Assembly: GCA_018873245.2 (NCBI GenBank)
Contig: JAEMBT020000003.1
Location: forward strand, 9,133,843-9,197,842
Direction: 5' to 3'
DNA from: Archegozetes longisetosus
Lineage: Eukaryota > Arthropoda > Arachnida > Sarcoptiformes > Trhypochthoniidae
Length of the DNA stretch: 64,000 bases
Below, piece after piece: positions 26,698 to 39,908 of the stretch (the first letter of the stretch is position 1; each line of letters begins with the position of its first letter). Position numbers and translations under genes: made by a program. The notes beneath the pieces were generated by a model. The model was not told the origin of the DNA. It did no database searches and saw nothing but the letters and a program-made list of their open reading frames with translations.

Positions 26698-29600
26698 CTG
26701 ACATCACACCTTAAAGCTTCTAACGTATGGGATCTGTTCTATAAATATTTTTTTCCAAACTGTTTTTTGTCACAATATATTTTTGAAGACATGCAAATAT
26801 TTTATTGCAAACATGAGATTTTATCAATAGGAGAATGCCTTCTCGATAGTTTGAATCAATATTAGCATTTATGATCAACTTTTCTTACATTCTTTCTGTT
26901 ATTTCCAAAAGTCGCAACTCTTCTCATTATCTAATGTACAATAAGCGAATAAAAATACACCGTATAGAATCCCAAATTCAATCAATTATTGCAGAAATAG
27001 ACGAATAAATAATTTTTTTTTTTGAACATTGCTTCGGTTTAGTGCACTTTAAGACAAATATTTATTTTTGATCTGGTGATGGAATCGATCACATGTTCAC
27101 CCATTGCTGCCGCAACTATCAATGCAAACGTAGACTCATTCCTAGTAAGAATATTTGAATTGCAGCAGAATTAAACAGAATTGAATGTCTATATAAACAA
27201 GTGAATAAATTTCTCATTCTTTTGGAGCACTTTTCTGAGCATTTTGTCAGAGACAAAGCCACTTAATCTCGCGATCTTTAGAGTCTATAAAGATTGAGTA
27301 GCTTTTTTGAATCAATCATTCTATAACCAATACTAGTACCTGAACCTCATATCTATGCAAAACTTTAAATTGAAAAAGACTTCCATCAATCTTTACGATT
27401 TTTTGAATATATTTCATTTGAAATTCTCTTAAAAGACTTCCTATTGGATTCAACGTTTTCAGAGAATGCAATTTCAGGTATTCTTTAGCAAATATCTTAA
27501 GGATTACGATCAATCGATTCAAGTTATTAGTTTAGTTAGAGTAGAGTTCTAATTAAGACAACTATTCTTCAAAGCAATCTCATTATCCGAAAAAATTATC
27601 TGCTTAATTAACTACATGCTAATAACATCAGAGATTATAGAAATGTTTTCAAATTTCAAAAAGTTCATCGATATATGAGAGCCATTGAGGACTAGAAAAG
27701 TTACTTTAAATTCAAAATGTCTAGTCATTAAAGTCTATGTGTATTATTTAGTTAATTATTATTCTGATACTGTTATTTTTGTTAATCGAACATTAGAAAC
27801 AAGTCAACGAATAATGAGATTTAATTATTAAGTCTAAGTTAATCATCATTAATTGTTAAATCATTTTGAATTTTTATTTATTTTTTTTTGTAAACTGTAG
27901 TCAAACGGGTCTTCAAGTAGACACAGTATAGAAAAGACTCGGCAGATATGAAGAGGGTATGTGCGATTTATTGTTACCTTATTTCTCAATCGAACAAAAA
28001 AATACAATTTAAATGAATCTCTAATCAGTGAAAAAGCTTGATATTCAATAAGCAATTAATAATAAAGACTGCTGATAAGAAGATAATAAAATTTGGTAGA
28101 TAGATTAAACACACGAGCACAATTAGAATGCATCATAAGTTCTGAAGAAATAAGAATTTATTGAAGAATTTGTCGAGAAAATTAAAAATATTATGGCAAT
28201 GAAAATATTAAAGACTTAAAGTTTCATCAAAGGTAATAATTGCTAGTCTTTAGTTTCACTTTACGGTATGTCTTATGGTTGTTAATTTAATTGGATTACA
28301 GTAATTACAATAGAATATCTGATGACAATTTGAGATTACTTCCTATTAAAGGTATTCGTTACAAAAAAGCTTTTCACTTTACTCTAAATCTAGAGATTAC
28401 AGACTTTAGACATGACTTGAGAGCTTTTATTGAATAAGTATGACACGAACAATTGTGTAGAATTGAGTGCAATAGTTAGATGATGTTGAATTTGAAAAAT
28501 TTCAATTGTTCAAATTGAGTCTGAAATAATGAATCGGAGAGCAGACATTGATTAGTGACCAGAAGTAGTACTTAATTAATGCAATCAAAGTAACTCGCAG
28601 TCATGCCATACCTAAAGCATTAATTGGTTTTAGTCCAGAAGTTTGGTGTGTAATCACAATAATAGGTTCTCATTTAATTCTTCTTCAACTGTATTACAGT
28701 ATTTGTCTATTATAGTTAAGTCTCATTTCTCGTCACATTAACTGCTTGAGAAATAGTTCTCATTTGACTCGACTTATTCCAGACCCGTACTGTATTAACC
28801 AAAGATAAACTAACAATAAACACAAATGTCTTAATCAAGTCTATTAAAATTCACCTATTAATACATTGCGTGCCATTCATAGCTTCATTGAGTTTACTGT
28901 TTCATCAAATAAGTTTGTTCTGTTAGAAATCAAACTAGACTTTCAGGTATAATAAATCTCTATTATTTAAATCAATTACTTCTTCATTGATAAGGAGGTT
29001 AAGCAAGTGCATTAGTTTATTACTGGTCAAGTTGAAGACAAGCATTACTGTGAATATGACTTTTGTTTTGCTTACTACATAAAAATAATTGGTTTTGTAA
29101 AAACGTTTACTCTCAGGTTAAGTAATGTTTAGCAATTTGTATGAAAACGTGAGTTGCTCTATTCAAATGGTTTGTTTTAAGAATTAAATTTGAACAAATA
29201 AGACTGAATTGAAAATGAAAATGTCATAGAATCCTTTGCGCTTTAGTGCTGTATCCCAACTGCACTGCAGTGAATCGCACTCTGCAATAATACTTTGTCA
29301 GTGAAGTTTAAGTAGAAAGTAGTAGGCTTTCAAAAAGCGACCTATTCTAAGCAAAAAAATACTAAAGCTTAACAAAATTTAAAACCTAACCAAAGCTTAA
29401 CCTAAATATAAGCCTGATTCTCGAGAACTAGTGTGTTGTAGCACTGATGCTAAACTGAATTTCTCTTTTGAAAGAATTTTTTTATCGAAAAACATCATTT
29501 TTGCCTACGATTTAAAGAGTTGTTATAAATTGAATCAGGCTACAACATGATATTTAAATTAAAATATTTTAAAGTCACAAATTGAAACTTTGAGCTGAGT

Positions 29601-30580
29601 TTCGAAAATTTCTTAGCTATCAGAACTTCAGAAGTATAAGACCAAAGAGACTCAATTTATGAAGTATTTTATTTGATTTGGCAGTGATTCGAGAAATTAG
29701 ATCTCAATCGAAAGTTATTATTTGAAGATAAAGGAAAAATAACCAAAGTACTGACCAATAAACATTTAGGAGAACTGCTGTCAATGAAAGTTTTCTCTGG
29801 GATAAATTAATGTCTTAGCAAATAATCTATGATTACTGTTGGTAAAAAAACATTTTCTTATGGAGACACAGCTAATATTTACACTTATGCTCTTATAAAG
29901 TCAATTAAGCCGAAAATGGCGTATGTAAACACTGTTATACTTGTTAGTGATATATCCACATGCACTCCAATTAATTATCTTAACTTAATTTATACTTTAT
30001 ATAATGAAAACTCCAGATAAATAATTCAATTTGATCTTTAATGCTAAGCTTTGCTACATTTAGACTCAAATTTTTGTGGAAATAGCAATAATCGAGAAAC
30101 TTGAGCAAAAATGCTTTCCGATAATGAGACAGAAAATGTTCACTGTGCTTATCATTTATTAATCAACAGAACTTAAGTAATACTTTAATACTTTAGCCTA
30201 ATGATTTTTTCCCCTCTCATACTGCTTTAAATACTGACTCCAATCGAATAGAGCTCATCACTAAATCATATTTTTGAAAATGCCTCAAAAAATTTTCTGT
30301 TTTTTAAATTAAATTTAATCTGATCAGGATTTAGGAGTTGGAGATAACCAAAGGAAGTCAATGATTATATGGTGAAAGTTATTGTTGAAAGCATTTTGAT
30401 AAATAAATGTGTTTTTTTATGAAGAGCATGAACCAGAAAAAAAATATTTTTCAATCATATCTTAGAATATGGAATTGATTTTCCAGTTTCTGATTTTATT
30501 CAGCTGAATATTTCGGATTTGGCTTAACACTAGTCTATAAAACAGACGTAAACAAGAGCTCAAGTTGGACTGAACTTTAC
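26698..30580. other. Possible long intron or intergenic DNA
   Basis: AT-rich. A minus-strand frame of 68 codons at 27316-27522 is somewhat protein-like but lacks splice sites in the phase needed to join the neighbouring candidate exons. Otherwise nothing seen. Confidence 0.4.
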
Positions 30581-30699
30581 CTGAAAATATAATTTTTTCT
30601 GCTCTCATACTTTCACTAAAAATATGCTTCAGATTTGATGGGATCATATCTGCTTTGTTCTGAGAACATCTCATATCTATGTTTTCGGAGAATCCAAGT
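30581..30699 (-). CDS. Candidate internal exon of an unrecognised minus-strand gene
   Basis: A pyrimidine-rich acceptor (CTTTCCTCCAACTCAAG) and a good donor (TTTTCAG then GTAAAG) enclose 119 bp: one base, 39 codons and one base. The peptide is mixed and polar (starts LGFSENIDMRCSQNKADMIP) and contains IFSESMRAEKIIFS. The entering phase matches the end of 32669-32797 and the leaving phase matches 26513-26697. A 97-codon plus-strand frame overlaps at 30635-30928 but is rich in rare-looking Cys/Ser runs. No family recognised. Confidence 0.4.
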
Positions 30700-32668
30700 C
30701 TTGAGTTGGAGGAAAGTAACAAATATTTACTTTAAGAATCGTGAATATTCTTGTTGTCTATGTAGAAAGCTTTTAGTGATTTTAGTGCCGAATTGTGTGA
30801 TAAGTGATCAATCAAAGCCTAATTTCTCACTGACAAGTGGATTAATGACTTTGTCGCACAGTTTTGATGGCCAAATAATTAGCTCTGATGTGAACACACA
30901 AACTCATCGCCTAACACGCAAAGCATAAGTCAAACGCATAAACTATAGATTTTATGCCTTTTCTGCATTTGTCTTACAGATATATGATTATTAGGCCAGA
31001 GCTTGACATAAATTCATATATAAATATTTTTTATATTAATTCACGAAAATCGAAACAAGTATTATGAAATTAATTACTTTAGCTCTTATTTCATCATTCA
31101 ATACACTATTGTAGATAAATATTTCTAAGAAAGCTATATATCATGACTTTTATTTTACAAATAAGTAGTTTTTCGCATATAAATGACTAGATTTGAGAGA
31201 AAAAATTGATCTTAAGAGTAATTTGATAAGATGCGATTCCATATTTCATGAATAATTGCCGCAGAATTTAATATTTATTGAAGACACAGTATTTGTAAGG
31301 GTGGACTCGGATCAAGTTAGAAGAGATTGAAACCTGAGTTGAAAGAGTAGCCATTACTGTAAATGTTGATTTGGCTCAATAGAATTGTATTGACATGCCA
31401 ACAGTTATACTAATGTATTATATAACATCAAATATGTCTCAATCACGTACTTCTATGACTTACACAATAGAGTGTTATTAGAATTAAATAATGAACATAT
31501 GATTGAATTGCAATCTAAAAGCAGGAAATAAACGCCAAGTTTGATTACTACGCTTGACGAGAAAATAGGTTAATAAATAAATGTATGGAACATATCGTAA
31601 ATATATTTAATGAATATTTCATTAACTTCTGCTTCTAACTGCTTCACATACTTTTATGAGTGTTTCTGATCAGACTTCAATTCATCCAAATTCATCAACA
31701 ATTATATTATTGACAAATTTTTTTCTAGGCTTCAAATCACTTCTTTTCTAAGAGTCCAAGTTCAATTGAGTCAGAATCCAGGCGTAAGTCTCATTCATTC
31801 AATTCTTGTATTTTTTGTATTATTGTTGACTGTCAGTTCAACTCAATTTTGCTTCTTATTTATCTCTTCATTTGTCCTTATATTTTAGTAAGTTATCAGA
31901 TTTTTCTATAATATTAACTAAAACTGGACATGGATTTGAAAGCTTTTTTATTGATTGATACAAAGTATCTGAAAAGTCACAAATAAGTCAATTAAGTCAA
32001 TATGAAAACTAGAAAATTGAACTTAGACTACAGACGCAAGCTATGTAGAGTTCTGATGAAAGCACTTAGAAATAGTACCTGATACTAACAATGCAAAATT
32101 GATTGCAATTTTAAAAATTGTGACAAAAGGGTAATAAAGTCTGCTATAGTGTTTCTTATTAAAAGCATTTAGTATTTAGTAGCGATTTCTGTTGTGTACC
32201 AACCGGTACATTAGATATAGAGTGCTTCAAAGTAATTTAAGTTAAGTTTGCGCTCACAAAAAGTAATTTCCTACAACAATAAATTGGCCTTATGATGGCA
32301 TTTACTAGCCTTCTATTGCGAGCCATATTGATTAGAAGCAGGATAAGAACAAAGGAATGGAAAATGTCATAACTCTCTTGTTTTGGTAGCTCAGGCGTAA
32401 GCCAACCAATAATGATAACACTATACTCGCCAAAACAATGACACAAACAATCAGCTAAAAAGTCATTGAGATTTCTCTCGACAATCATCTCTAGAATTGA
32501 TTGGTATTCTTAGCGAAAGTACGCAATTATCACTAATTTATAGTCAAATCACAACTTTAGTACTAATGTTTATTTGAATAAATTGAATAATTAAATATTT
32601 ATTGATTACAATTTTCACACAAACTGATCGTCAAGAGACAATTATTCATTTTGATATTTATGACTAAC
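30700..32668. other. Possible intron; contains one open minus-strand frame
   Basis: Mostly AT-rich. A minus-strand ATG frame of 83 codons at 32237-32488 (starts MIVERNLNDFLADCLCH, hydrophobic middle, basic end) lies in a slightly G+C-richer block. I recognise no family and cannot place it in the phase chain of neighbouring exons, so it is noted but not called. Confidence 0.4.
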
Positions 32669-32797
32669 AAGAAATTGTCGTGTTTGTCAATGTGCTTTAC
32701 ATCAGTGTAGTTTAATATTCTAGTCTTGTCGTTAAGTTCGATTGTTAAAAGTCTGTCAGTTTTAAACGATTTGTTCGCAGTCACTACTGTGTAGTAG
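32669..32797 (-). CDS. Candidate internal exon of an unrecognised minus-strand gene
   Basis: A TCTCTAG acceptor and a GTTAGT donor enclose one base, 42 codons and two bases. The peptide (YYTVVTANKSFKTDRLLTIE, continuing with LNDKTRILNYTDVKHIDKHD) alternates hydrophobic and polar residues like a beta-rich extracellular or ligand-binding domain. It leaves in the phase required by the exon at 30581-30699. The frame continues open past the donor to 32599, so it might also be a terminal exon. Further upstream exons were not found. Confidence 0.3.
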
Positions 32798-35700
32798 CTA
32801 GAGACCAACAATTATGCATTCAAGCTTGGACATTTTATGATCTTTTATGCTTTACTATCAAATTCTTATACGAAAACTAAAAGTTGGCAAAGAAAATAGG
32901 CTGCAAGGCGAGGCATAATTATGCTATTTTTATGCTCTTACGTTCGATCGCATAATTGTTGAACTCTAATAATAGCTAGAGATGTGAAAAACGATATACT
33001 GTATAGTCTGTTAAATGAGGCATTTTGTGTGATTTATTAAAGAGGAAATAGCCATCATTTGTCAAGCATCCATCAAAACAAGTGTCACTGCCCTTAATAT
33101 TGCGATTTGATATTATTTGATTAGACAATAGGAAAAATCAAAAGATAATTTCAAATTAATCAAAGTCTTTAACTGCGTATTAGATAAAACAATAGAAACT
33201 ACTTTTTGAGCCTGTGTTCAAAAATTTAAGTTTCATTTATCATTGAATGCATTGTAACTCGTGATAAATGGCCTCTAATTAAAACTGAGAGGACTGCAAA
33301 GTTTAATACTTTTGAAAATGAATACTTATGTAACAGAATTTTTTAGCAGCCCTAAAGATGGTGAAAATTTAATTTTGAAAAAGAGAATACTGAGATAATC
33401 TAAATGAATTCTGTTGCTAGATTTTAATGAATTCATGAATTTTAAAATGGTATGAAATTAGAATTAAAGCGTAGCTTATTTCTTCGAAAAGTATTTCCAT
33501 TTTTTTCATAAGTCTAGTCATAATTCTCTGAAAAAGTTATCTCTAATTTAATATGAAAAGTAATGTCATAAATAGTATGGCTCTTATAAAACATAATAAA
33601 TGTTTAATATTTCTAATGCAATGGAATGTCACAAAGAAAAAAAACTTTCACCCACTATAGTATCGCTTAGTTGAGCGAAAAGAAGCCTAATTTAAGTTAT
33701 GCCTCTTTCAATCCTTTGCTGTGCCTGAAAAATTAATTCTATTCAGATCTAAACTTAGTTAAATATTGACATAAAGTTTCAATACAGTAGCAAATGTTAA
33801 ATCAAAAACATTAGCTATTTTCGCATAACTATCAAATGGCACGCATTCCATGCTTTGAAAGCTTGCAAGAGTTAAATAAACTCTGTTCTTTCTTCGAGTT
33901 CAGTTTCCTTAAATTGATTTAAAACTTGAATTATTGATTTTTCCTAATCATTGAAAAGCGTGTGCAGTATTTATTGGACAGATCTCTGCTTAATATATGT
34001 GATCGACAGTGAAAATCATAAATCATCTAATAGCTCACACAAATGTCTTGCTTGAGAAGAGCTAATTCTTAAAAATCAAAGTTAACTTATAAACTGAAAA
34101 CATTTTTCTCAATAAGTCAAATCAACTAAACATGAGCTTTACCTAATTTAATAATTAGTTATACAATATAATTGATATTATGATAAAATATATTGTTAGG
34201 AAACGATGTGTCTGTTTCTATGCCAAAACATATTGTGTGCGATCTAATACATGATTCATGACGCTATTGGAATGATATGAGTTTCCTACAAATTCGTTAG
34301 AGCTATTCTGACTAAATCTTTGATGTGGTTCACATAACAAGCCAGAAATGGGAAAGAGATTAAAAATGAATGCTTTTATTTGATGGATAGTGCTCTAGAC
34401 ATAGATTCTGTATATATCATATAATCAATTTGAGCTAACACTTGATTCGCTTTATGATGGTCTAACTTTTGATGTTTATATTACCACATATTTGTATAAA
34501 CCTATTTTTAGATTATAATGTTTTCTATGTGAATAAAATATAAACTCGTACCATGATTTAGACAAATAAAAACTGGAATAAAAATTAAATAAACTTATTT
34601 AAAATTTAATAGGTAAACTTTGTATCGATGTCCAACCTCCTTTAGCGTAATGCACATTCTTGCAATTTTTTTATTTCTCTAAAGATAAAATAGAATATCT
34701 TTTTATTGGCAAATAAGCGAATACAATAAGCAAGGAATAACTTATATAATGCAAATTTTAGAATATCCTTAATGTGATTTTAAAATCGATTTGATGATTG
34801 TTTGAGCAAAGAAAAAGCACAAAAAATAGTAGAATAAACATAAGTTTCTAGAAGTTGTATCGATTCAATTATCGAAATCCATAACAAATAAAAGTCTACT
34901 AACCCAATGAAATTGGTAAGAATATTCTTTCTTGAAATGGAACTAACAATCAATAGAAATCATATTCGTGCTGAAGAAGAAAAATTTAAATTTCAGAATA
35001 GATTCTTTCTTATATCCTCCTTTCAGAAAAGTTGATTTCATTTTTCGATCATCTGTAAGCTTTGGCCTCAATATCAATCCAGTGACTTATTGGCAGAGTC
35101 TCTTGGATTTTATACACTGTAACAGAACATACATTGTTTGACATCATTTAATTTTAATTTTATTAACTTTTCTTCTAGTTTCTTATTTGCTCAAATAATA
35201 AATAATCCATTTGACAATGAGAATGATGTTTATTGAGGAGAATGCGCGCATGCTATCAGTGGAGAGAATTCAGATAATTCAGAATCTGACAAAACTTTTT
35301 GCCTCAAGTTGCGAATAGCTTTGAGTAATGATATGCAACGAGTTTACAAACGGCTAAACTGTGCCCCTATGTACATGAGAGAAATTTTTCGATTCAAAGA
35401 ACAAATCACATTTTCAAACATATGTATATATAAATATTGCGATAAGAGGAACATACGCAGAGCATGTTTATAATGAATGTTATAGAATTCATTGCACTTT
35501 ACTCAAAATTAATGGAAGGTAGCTAACAGAATAATTATGTTAATCTAAGTATGATTTATTTGGATTTCAATCTTGTAAATTTATAATTGCTTCTGCTGAA
35601 AAACCAATTGGCTTGAAAAAAAAGTAGAATCATACAGCTTTGAAGCAAAGAATCCAAAAACTTAGAAACGCACGATAGCAATCAGAAGCGATGCGTTGTC

Positions 35701-36522
35701 TGGAATTCCTTCCATCACACCATAATGTGGGAGATATTAAAAAGCTTATAATATATTCAGTATAGTAGATCAAAGCAAATTAGAAGTCAAATTTGGCAAA
35801 AAATTGATGCGCACCAGAGGCAGATTGATAAGACAACGGCTTTATTCTCGTTACTACAGCGGATTACTAAGTTTTCAAGTGTACGTTTGCAACTTTTTTG
35901 TTGATTGCCTGAACTTTGAAGACAAAAATTTTCCATGCCTTTGAGACAAACTGAGACAGTTTTTTAGTGTTATGATGATTAAACATCTGAGAATTGATAA
36001 AATAATTCTTTGCTCCAAGAAATATAAGGATACGATTTCAATGATATAAAAAATAGTATTTCTATTCATAATTCAATTTCCTTCATATCCTCTCATTTTT
36101 TCTGCAGCCTTTTGTGTCAATTATAATATTTTTGCTTTAGCCCATATTTCAAATGAGATGAATTGCTTCGTATTGAGCCTAAAAAACGTCGATATTCTAA
36201 TTCAATGTTCCAAACTATCAAAGTCTATAGGCAGCAGAGATAAGGAGACAGCGATAAAACCTCAAAAAAATCAGGTTTTCATAGTTTGATTTAAAAAGGT
36301 TAAGTTACCCTTAATATAAATGTCCTTAATCTTTAATCAAATATTTCAAATCTAGTAAACAAACATCGAAAATCTAACCGACAACTAATGAGAACATGTT
36401 AATTATTTAGTGAAATTGTGAACTGGGCAGTGATTTGTATTGATCCGATACTTGCTGACGACGTCTTGCGCACATATTTCCTCAAACATTACGCAACATA
36501 TCTTGTCTTGAGAGAGGAAAAT
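32798..36522. other. Non-coding AT-rich stretch upstream of the acetyltransferase gene
   Basis: No exon supported. The 3' part must contain the promoter and 5' leader of the acetyltransferase gene starting at 36523, but I see no convincing core promoter element. Confidence 0.5.
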
Positions 36523-37531
36523 ATGGAAGAAGTGAAATGCGTGCCTCACTATAATATACGAAAAATGATCAAAAATGATGTGAATCATGCACTTAAAGTG
36601 TTTGCGGCTCATGGACTTTTTGAAGCTAGATACTCGCTTTTCACTTTTCTTCAAATTGATTCAAATGCATTTTTTGTGGCCGTTACCGATCATGGTTTAG
36701 TTGAAAATGTTTTTCTTGCTTATATTTTATGGCTTTGTTTCATTGCTATAAATCTAAATTCTTTACAAAAGTTACTTCTAATCAAGTGTTGCACCTCTTT
36801 TAGGTCAGATCATAGGAGTTTGTGGCGGACCCTTCACTAATCCTAAATTTGCATTTATTGGACTTTATGGAGTCGACAAAGAATATATGGGACAAGGGAT
36901 TGGTTCCCAATTATTTAATCATGTACTGCAAAACATAGGAGACAGAAATTGCTGCTTATTTGCAGTGCCCGAAAAACTGAGCTTATATAGAGATAAATTA
37001 GGCTTTAAATTGGATGCAAAACAACAAATGGCTATTTATAGCGGAATAGTTGACAAGAATCTAAACACAACCAATGATTTTATTAAACCAAAATCAATAA
37101 CTGATGATTTATTGCAAAGAGTTATTGATTATGACGAAAAGATTCATAAGTTCAGACGTGAAAAACTTTTGAGCTTATCACTAAAAGAACCTGAATGTCT
37201 TCCGATGGCTGTTCTGGATGATGACGACAAGATTGTTGGTTACGGATGTATCAGAGAAAATAGTGGTGGATATGCAGTTCTAGCCCCTGTTTATGCGGAC
37301 AGCTATGAAATTGCTCAACAATTAGTCAAAACACTTATATTTTCGTACGAGATCGCCATCAACAATGAAGTTTATTATTACACGATAGATACCAATCAGT
37401 CAGCTATAAATATTGCCAACTATTTAGGCCTAGCCAAACACGAACTATGTCCTCTTCTCTTCAGGAATAGCATTCATGAAGTCGATTACAGCAAAATATA
37501 TAGTGTTCTTTCGCCAAATTTTTCCCTATAG
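36523..37531 (+). CDS. GNAT-family N-acetyltransferase, two exons
   Basis: Acetyl-CoA-dependent N-acetyltransferase of unknown substrate. Two exons, 36523-36694 and 36804-37531, joined across a 109-bp GT-AG intron in phase 1, give 299 residues. Residues about 9-140 form the GNAT fold. Beta-4 and the acetyl-CoA pyrophosphate loop read IIGVCGG (60-66) then YMGQGIGSQLF (85-95), the family Q/R-x-x-G-x-G/A motif with Met at the first position. Residues about 160-290 form a second, degenerate GNAT-like half ending in the phrase INIANYLGLAKHE. This two-domain layout is that of YitH/HolE-type acetyltransferases, common in nematodes and arthropods. The start at 36523 is the only ATG in the first open block; the frame runs upstream without another ATG. 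It converges on the TPR/CCCH gene, with 361 bp between stop codons. A chloroplast- or bacterial-type transfer signature is not evident. Confidence 0.85.
36695..36803 (+). other. Intron of the acetyltransferase gene
   Basis: GTTTAG donor and a CCTCTTTTAG acceptor. Removing it joins the last residues of exon 1 (AVTDH) to GQIIGVCGG, restoring the GNAT core strand. Phase 1. Confidence 0.85.
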
Positions 37532-37892
37532 ATTTTGAAAGTAATTCCAGGATCAAATAGTTTTTCATAAATTGTTTAGAAACTAGAAGATATAAATACC
37601 ATGTAATTCCTTAACAGAATCAAAACTACAATGATTTTAATATTATTATGAGTAAACCGGTTGAAAATTATCGAAATATCAAAACTTTATTTTGATCACA
37701 AGTTATAAAATATTTTATTGCAGCGAAAATTCATTAAACAAATTGAAAAATGTATAGATCATTAAGTAATATAAGATAAAAAAATATAAGGCATCCAGCT
37801 GTATTGAAATTGTGCCATGCGTTTAAACATTAACTTTCAATGTATATAAATCTGAATTATTCAAAATAGAGATTATTAAATTGAAGAGTTAA

Positions 37893-39344
37893 CTAATCAA
37901 ACAAATCGTCGTAAGAAGTAAGTGATCGATTATTGCTAGTCAAATCACATTTAAGTTTTTTATTGACTTCAATTTTAGGCAAATCAACTTCGACTTGAGG
38001 TAAGCCAAAGTCAAATTCGATTGAGGTGCGCTTACGTTTAAAAGTCTTTTTTAGAGAATCTCTTTCAACATTGTTTTGATCCAAATTAACTTCATCTTTA
38101 AGTACATCAATATCAAACTTAATTGGAGTTCGCTTTCGCCTAACATTGTTTTTAAAAGAATCTATGTTTTGAGAATCATTGTTTTTGACATTTTGCTCAT
38201 CTAAATCGACTCCGTTTTCAGATAAATTTACGTCAATGTCAAACTTGATTGGCGTTCGTTTATGCTTAACATCCTTTTTAGCAGATTCCGTTTCGACATT
38301 TTGTTGATCTAAGTGATGGCAGATAGCAATATGAAGTAGATTACACTCTTTATCATCGCATCCACTCGTTCTCCATTTATAACATTCTCCTGCAATTTCA
38401 TCGCCTTTGAAGTTAAGCTGAGGATCAGATCCCTCTTCAAGCCATGTATGACGAAATCTAATAACTAACAGATTTTGATCACGAACTAATTGGTTATTTA
38501 AACGAATTTTTTTGACGGCTTCGCGAACTGACTGTTCGTCTATGAAAGTAATAACAGCTTTGCTTTGAATACCATTTGAATAGACTTTACACCTGAGAAC
38601 TTGACCACAAGATGACATCAATTGTTCAAACTCCTGATGATCGCAATCGGATCTCAAGCCATTAACATAAAGAGATCTATATTTGAAAGGATTGGTTGGC
38701 ATCAGTTCCGACTCATTCTTAACCATTAATTCCTTGTTTCTATTCAACTGTTTAATAATATCTTCGATTCTATCGAATTGATCGCAAATCAGTTCAATAT
38801 CTGTTCGATCGTAACCCAAACGATTGATGACTTGAATCTTAATACCTCTGACCTCATTATGAATGAATGGACAACTGATGGCTAACTTGTTGGCCTGATT
38901 GAAGGCGTCGATGGCTTCTTGAAATCTGTCCAAAGCCTTGAGGGCTCTTCCTTTTCTAACAAAACCTAACTTATTTCTATACCGATGAGCATCTTCGTTA
39001 TTAATCTTGGACTTAGACTTATGGTCACTAAAATCGATGACTTTTTGCGCGTCACTCAAAGACAACTCATATTTGTTGAGCTTTTCGTAACAAAACGAAC
39101 GATTCATATAAAGACTGAGGTGATTGTAATTCAATTCGAGAGCTCTTGTATAGAAATTGATGGCGTCTTCAAAGTTGTTGTTATCTATCGACTGTCGGGC
39201 CTGGAGTTTAAACGCATTTATTCTGGATTCTGGTCTTAAATCGCATTTTTTATGGCGAATCCAATCGCTTAGTGTTAATCGAGAAATAGTTTCTGATTGT
39301 GGTATTGAATAAGATGACGAAGATGTTGACGATATTGTCGACAT
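37893..39344 (-). CDS. TPR / RRM-like / CCCH zinc-finger protein
   Basis: Intronless 483-residue protein, probably RNA-binding or a co-chaperone-type adaptor. Residues 42-180 hold tetratricopeptide repeats (FEDAINFYTRALELN at 58-72, FQEAIDAFNQANKLA at 141-155). Residues 223-298 look like an RNA recognition motif with a degenerate RNP2 (SLYVNGL) and RNP1 (KAVITFI). Residues 321-338 form a CCCH finger with spacing C-x7-C-x4-C-x3-H. The tail (360-447) carries three copies of a basic-acidic motif, KRTPIKFDIDV at 362 and 404 and KRTSIEFDFG at 438, each followed by an acidic stretch with VDL/VNL; the basic clusters could be nuclear import signals. The N-terminal serine/threonine run is low complexity. 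TTC31 and ZC3H7 proteins combine TPR with zinc fingers, but I cannot assign orthology. Two AATAAA-type signals on this strand lie at 37714-37719 and 37686-37691. Confidence 0.85.
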   Translation of the reverse strand: MSTISSTSSSSYSIPQSETISRLTLSDWIRHKKCDLRPESRINAFKLQARQSIDNNNFEDAINFYTRALELNYNHLSLYMNRSFCYEKLNKYELSLSDAQKVIDFSDHKSKSKINNEDAHRYRNKLGFVRKGRALKALDRFQEAIDAFNQANKLAISCPFIHNEVRGIKIQVINRLGYDRTDIELICDQFDRIEDIIKQLNRNKELMVKNESELMPTNPFKYRSLYVNGLRSDCDHQEFEQLMSSCGQVLRCKVYSNGIQSKAVITFIDEQSVREAVKKIRLNNQLVRDQNLLVIRFRHTWLEEGSDPQLNFKGDEIAGECYKWRTSGCDDKECNLLHIAICHHLDQQNVETESAKKDVKHKRTPIKFDIDVNLSENGVDLDEQNVKNNDSQNIDSFKNNVRRKRTPIKFDIDVLKDEVNLDQNNVERDSLKKTFKRKRTSIEFDFGLPQVEVDLPKIEVNKKLKCDLTSNNRSLTSYDDLFD

Positions 39345-39908
39345 TATCTTTGGATGATTTGTGTCAATATTTATTGATTTGATTTAAGCCCTTGTGATTT
39401 ATGTAATTAAGACATTGTGTTTTTTGAATTAAGTGTTTTGGAAAGTTTTTGAAAAGTTTGTTTACACGTGAGAACGTCTTAATAGTGATACTTTGCATCC
39501 ATTGATGGCATCACTGTCTGCACTAACTTTTAGTTAAATTTCTGCTAAATTCAAAAGCTTTAGTTCATTTTTATGGATCATTTTTATAATACGAAAATTA
39601 AAAATAAATATAACTTTTGTATTGAAAGTGAATGGTTGTGAAAGTTTAACGACAAAAGAAAGTTATAAAACTGAACTATACAAATGACATCTAAATGCCT
39701 TATACAATTACACAACAATTTTATTACAGTTGTCATAATTCATGACTACTATACGACTGCTTATTTGTGTTATCCAGTAAAACCTAAACCACATTATACT
39801 AGTTTCGGTTCAAACATTTGTTTTACTAATAGAATAAACCTTCAACTATATTTTATTCGCTCACATAACTGCTATGAAGGTATATAATCTGTTTGTGTCA
39901 CGTTCATG

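Noticed and set aside
38985..39239. 84-codon plus-strand frame
   Set aside because: Antisense shadow of the TPR-coding region.
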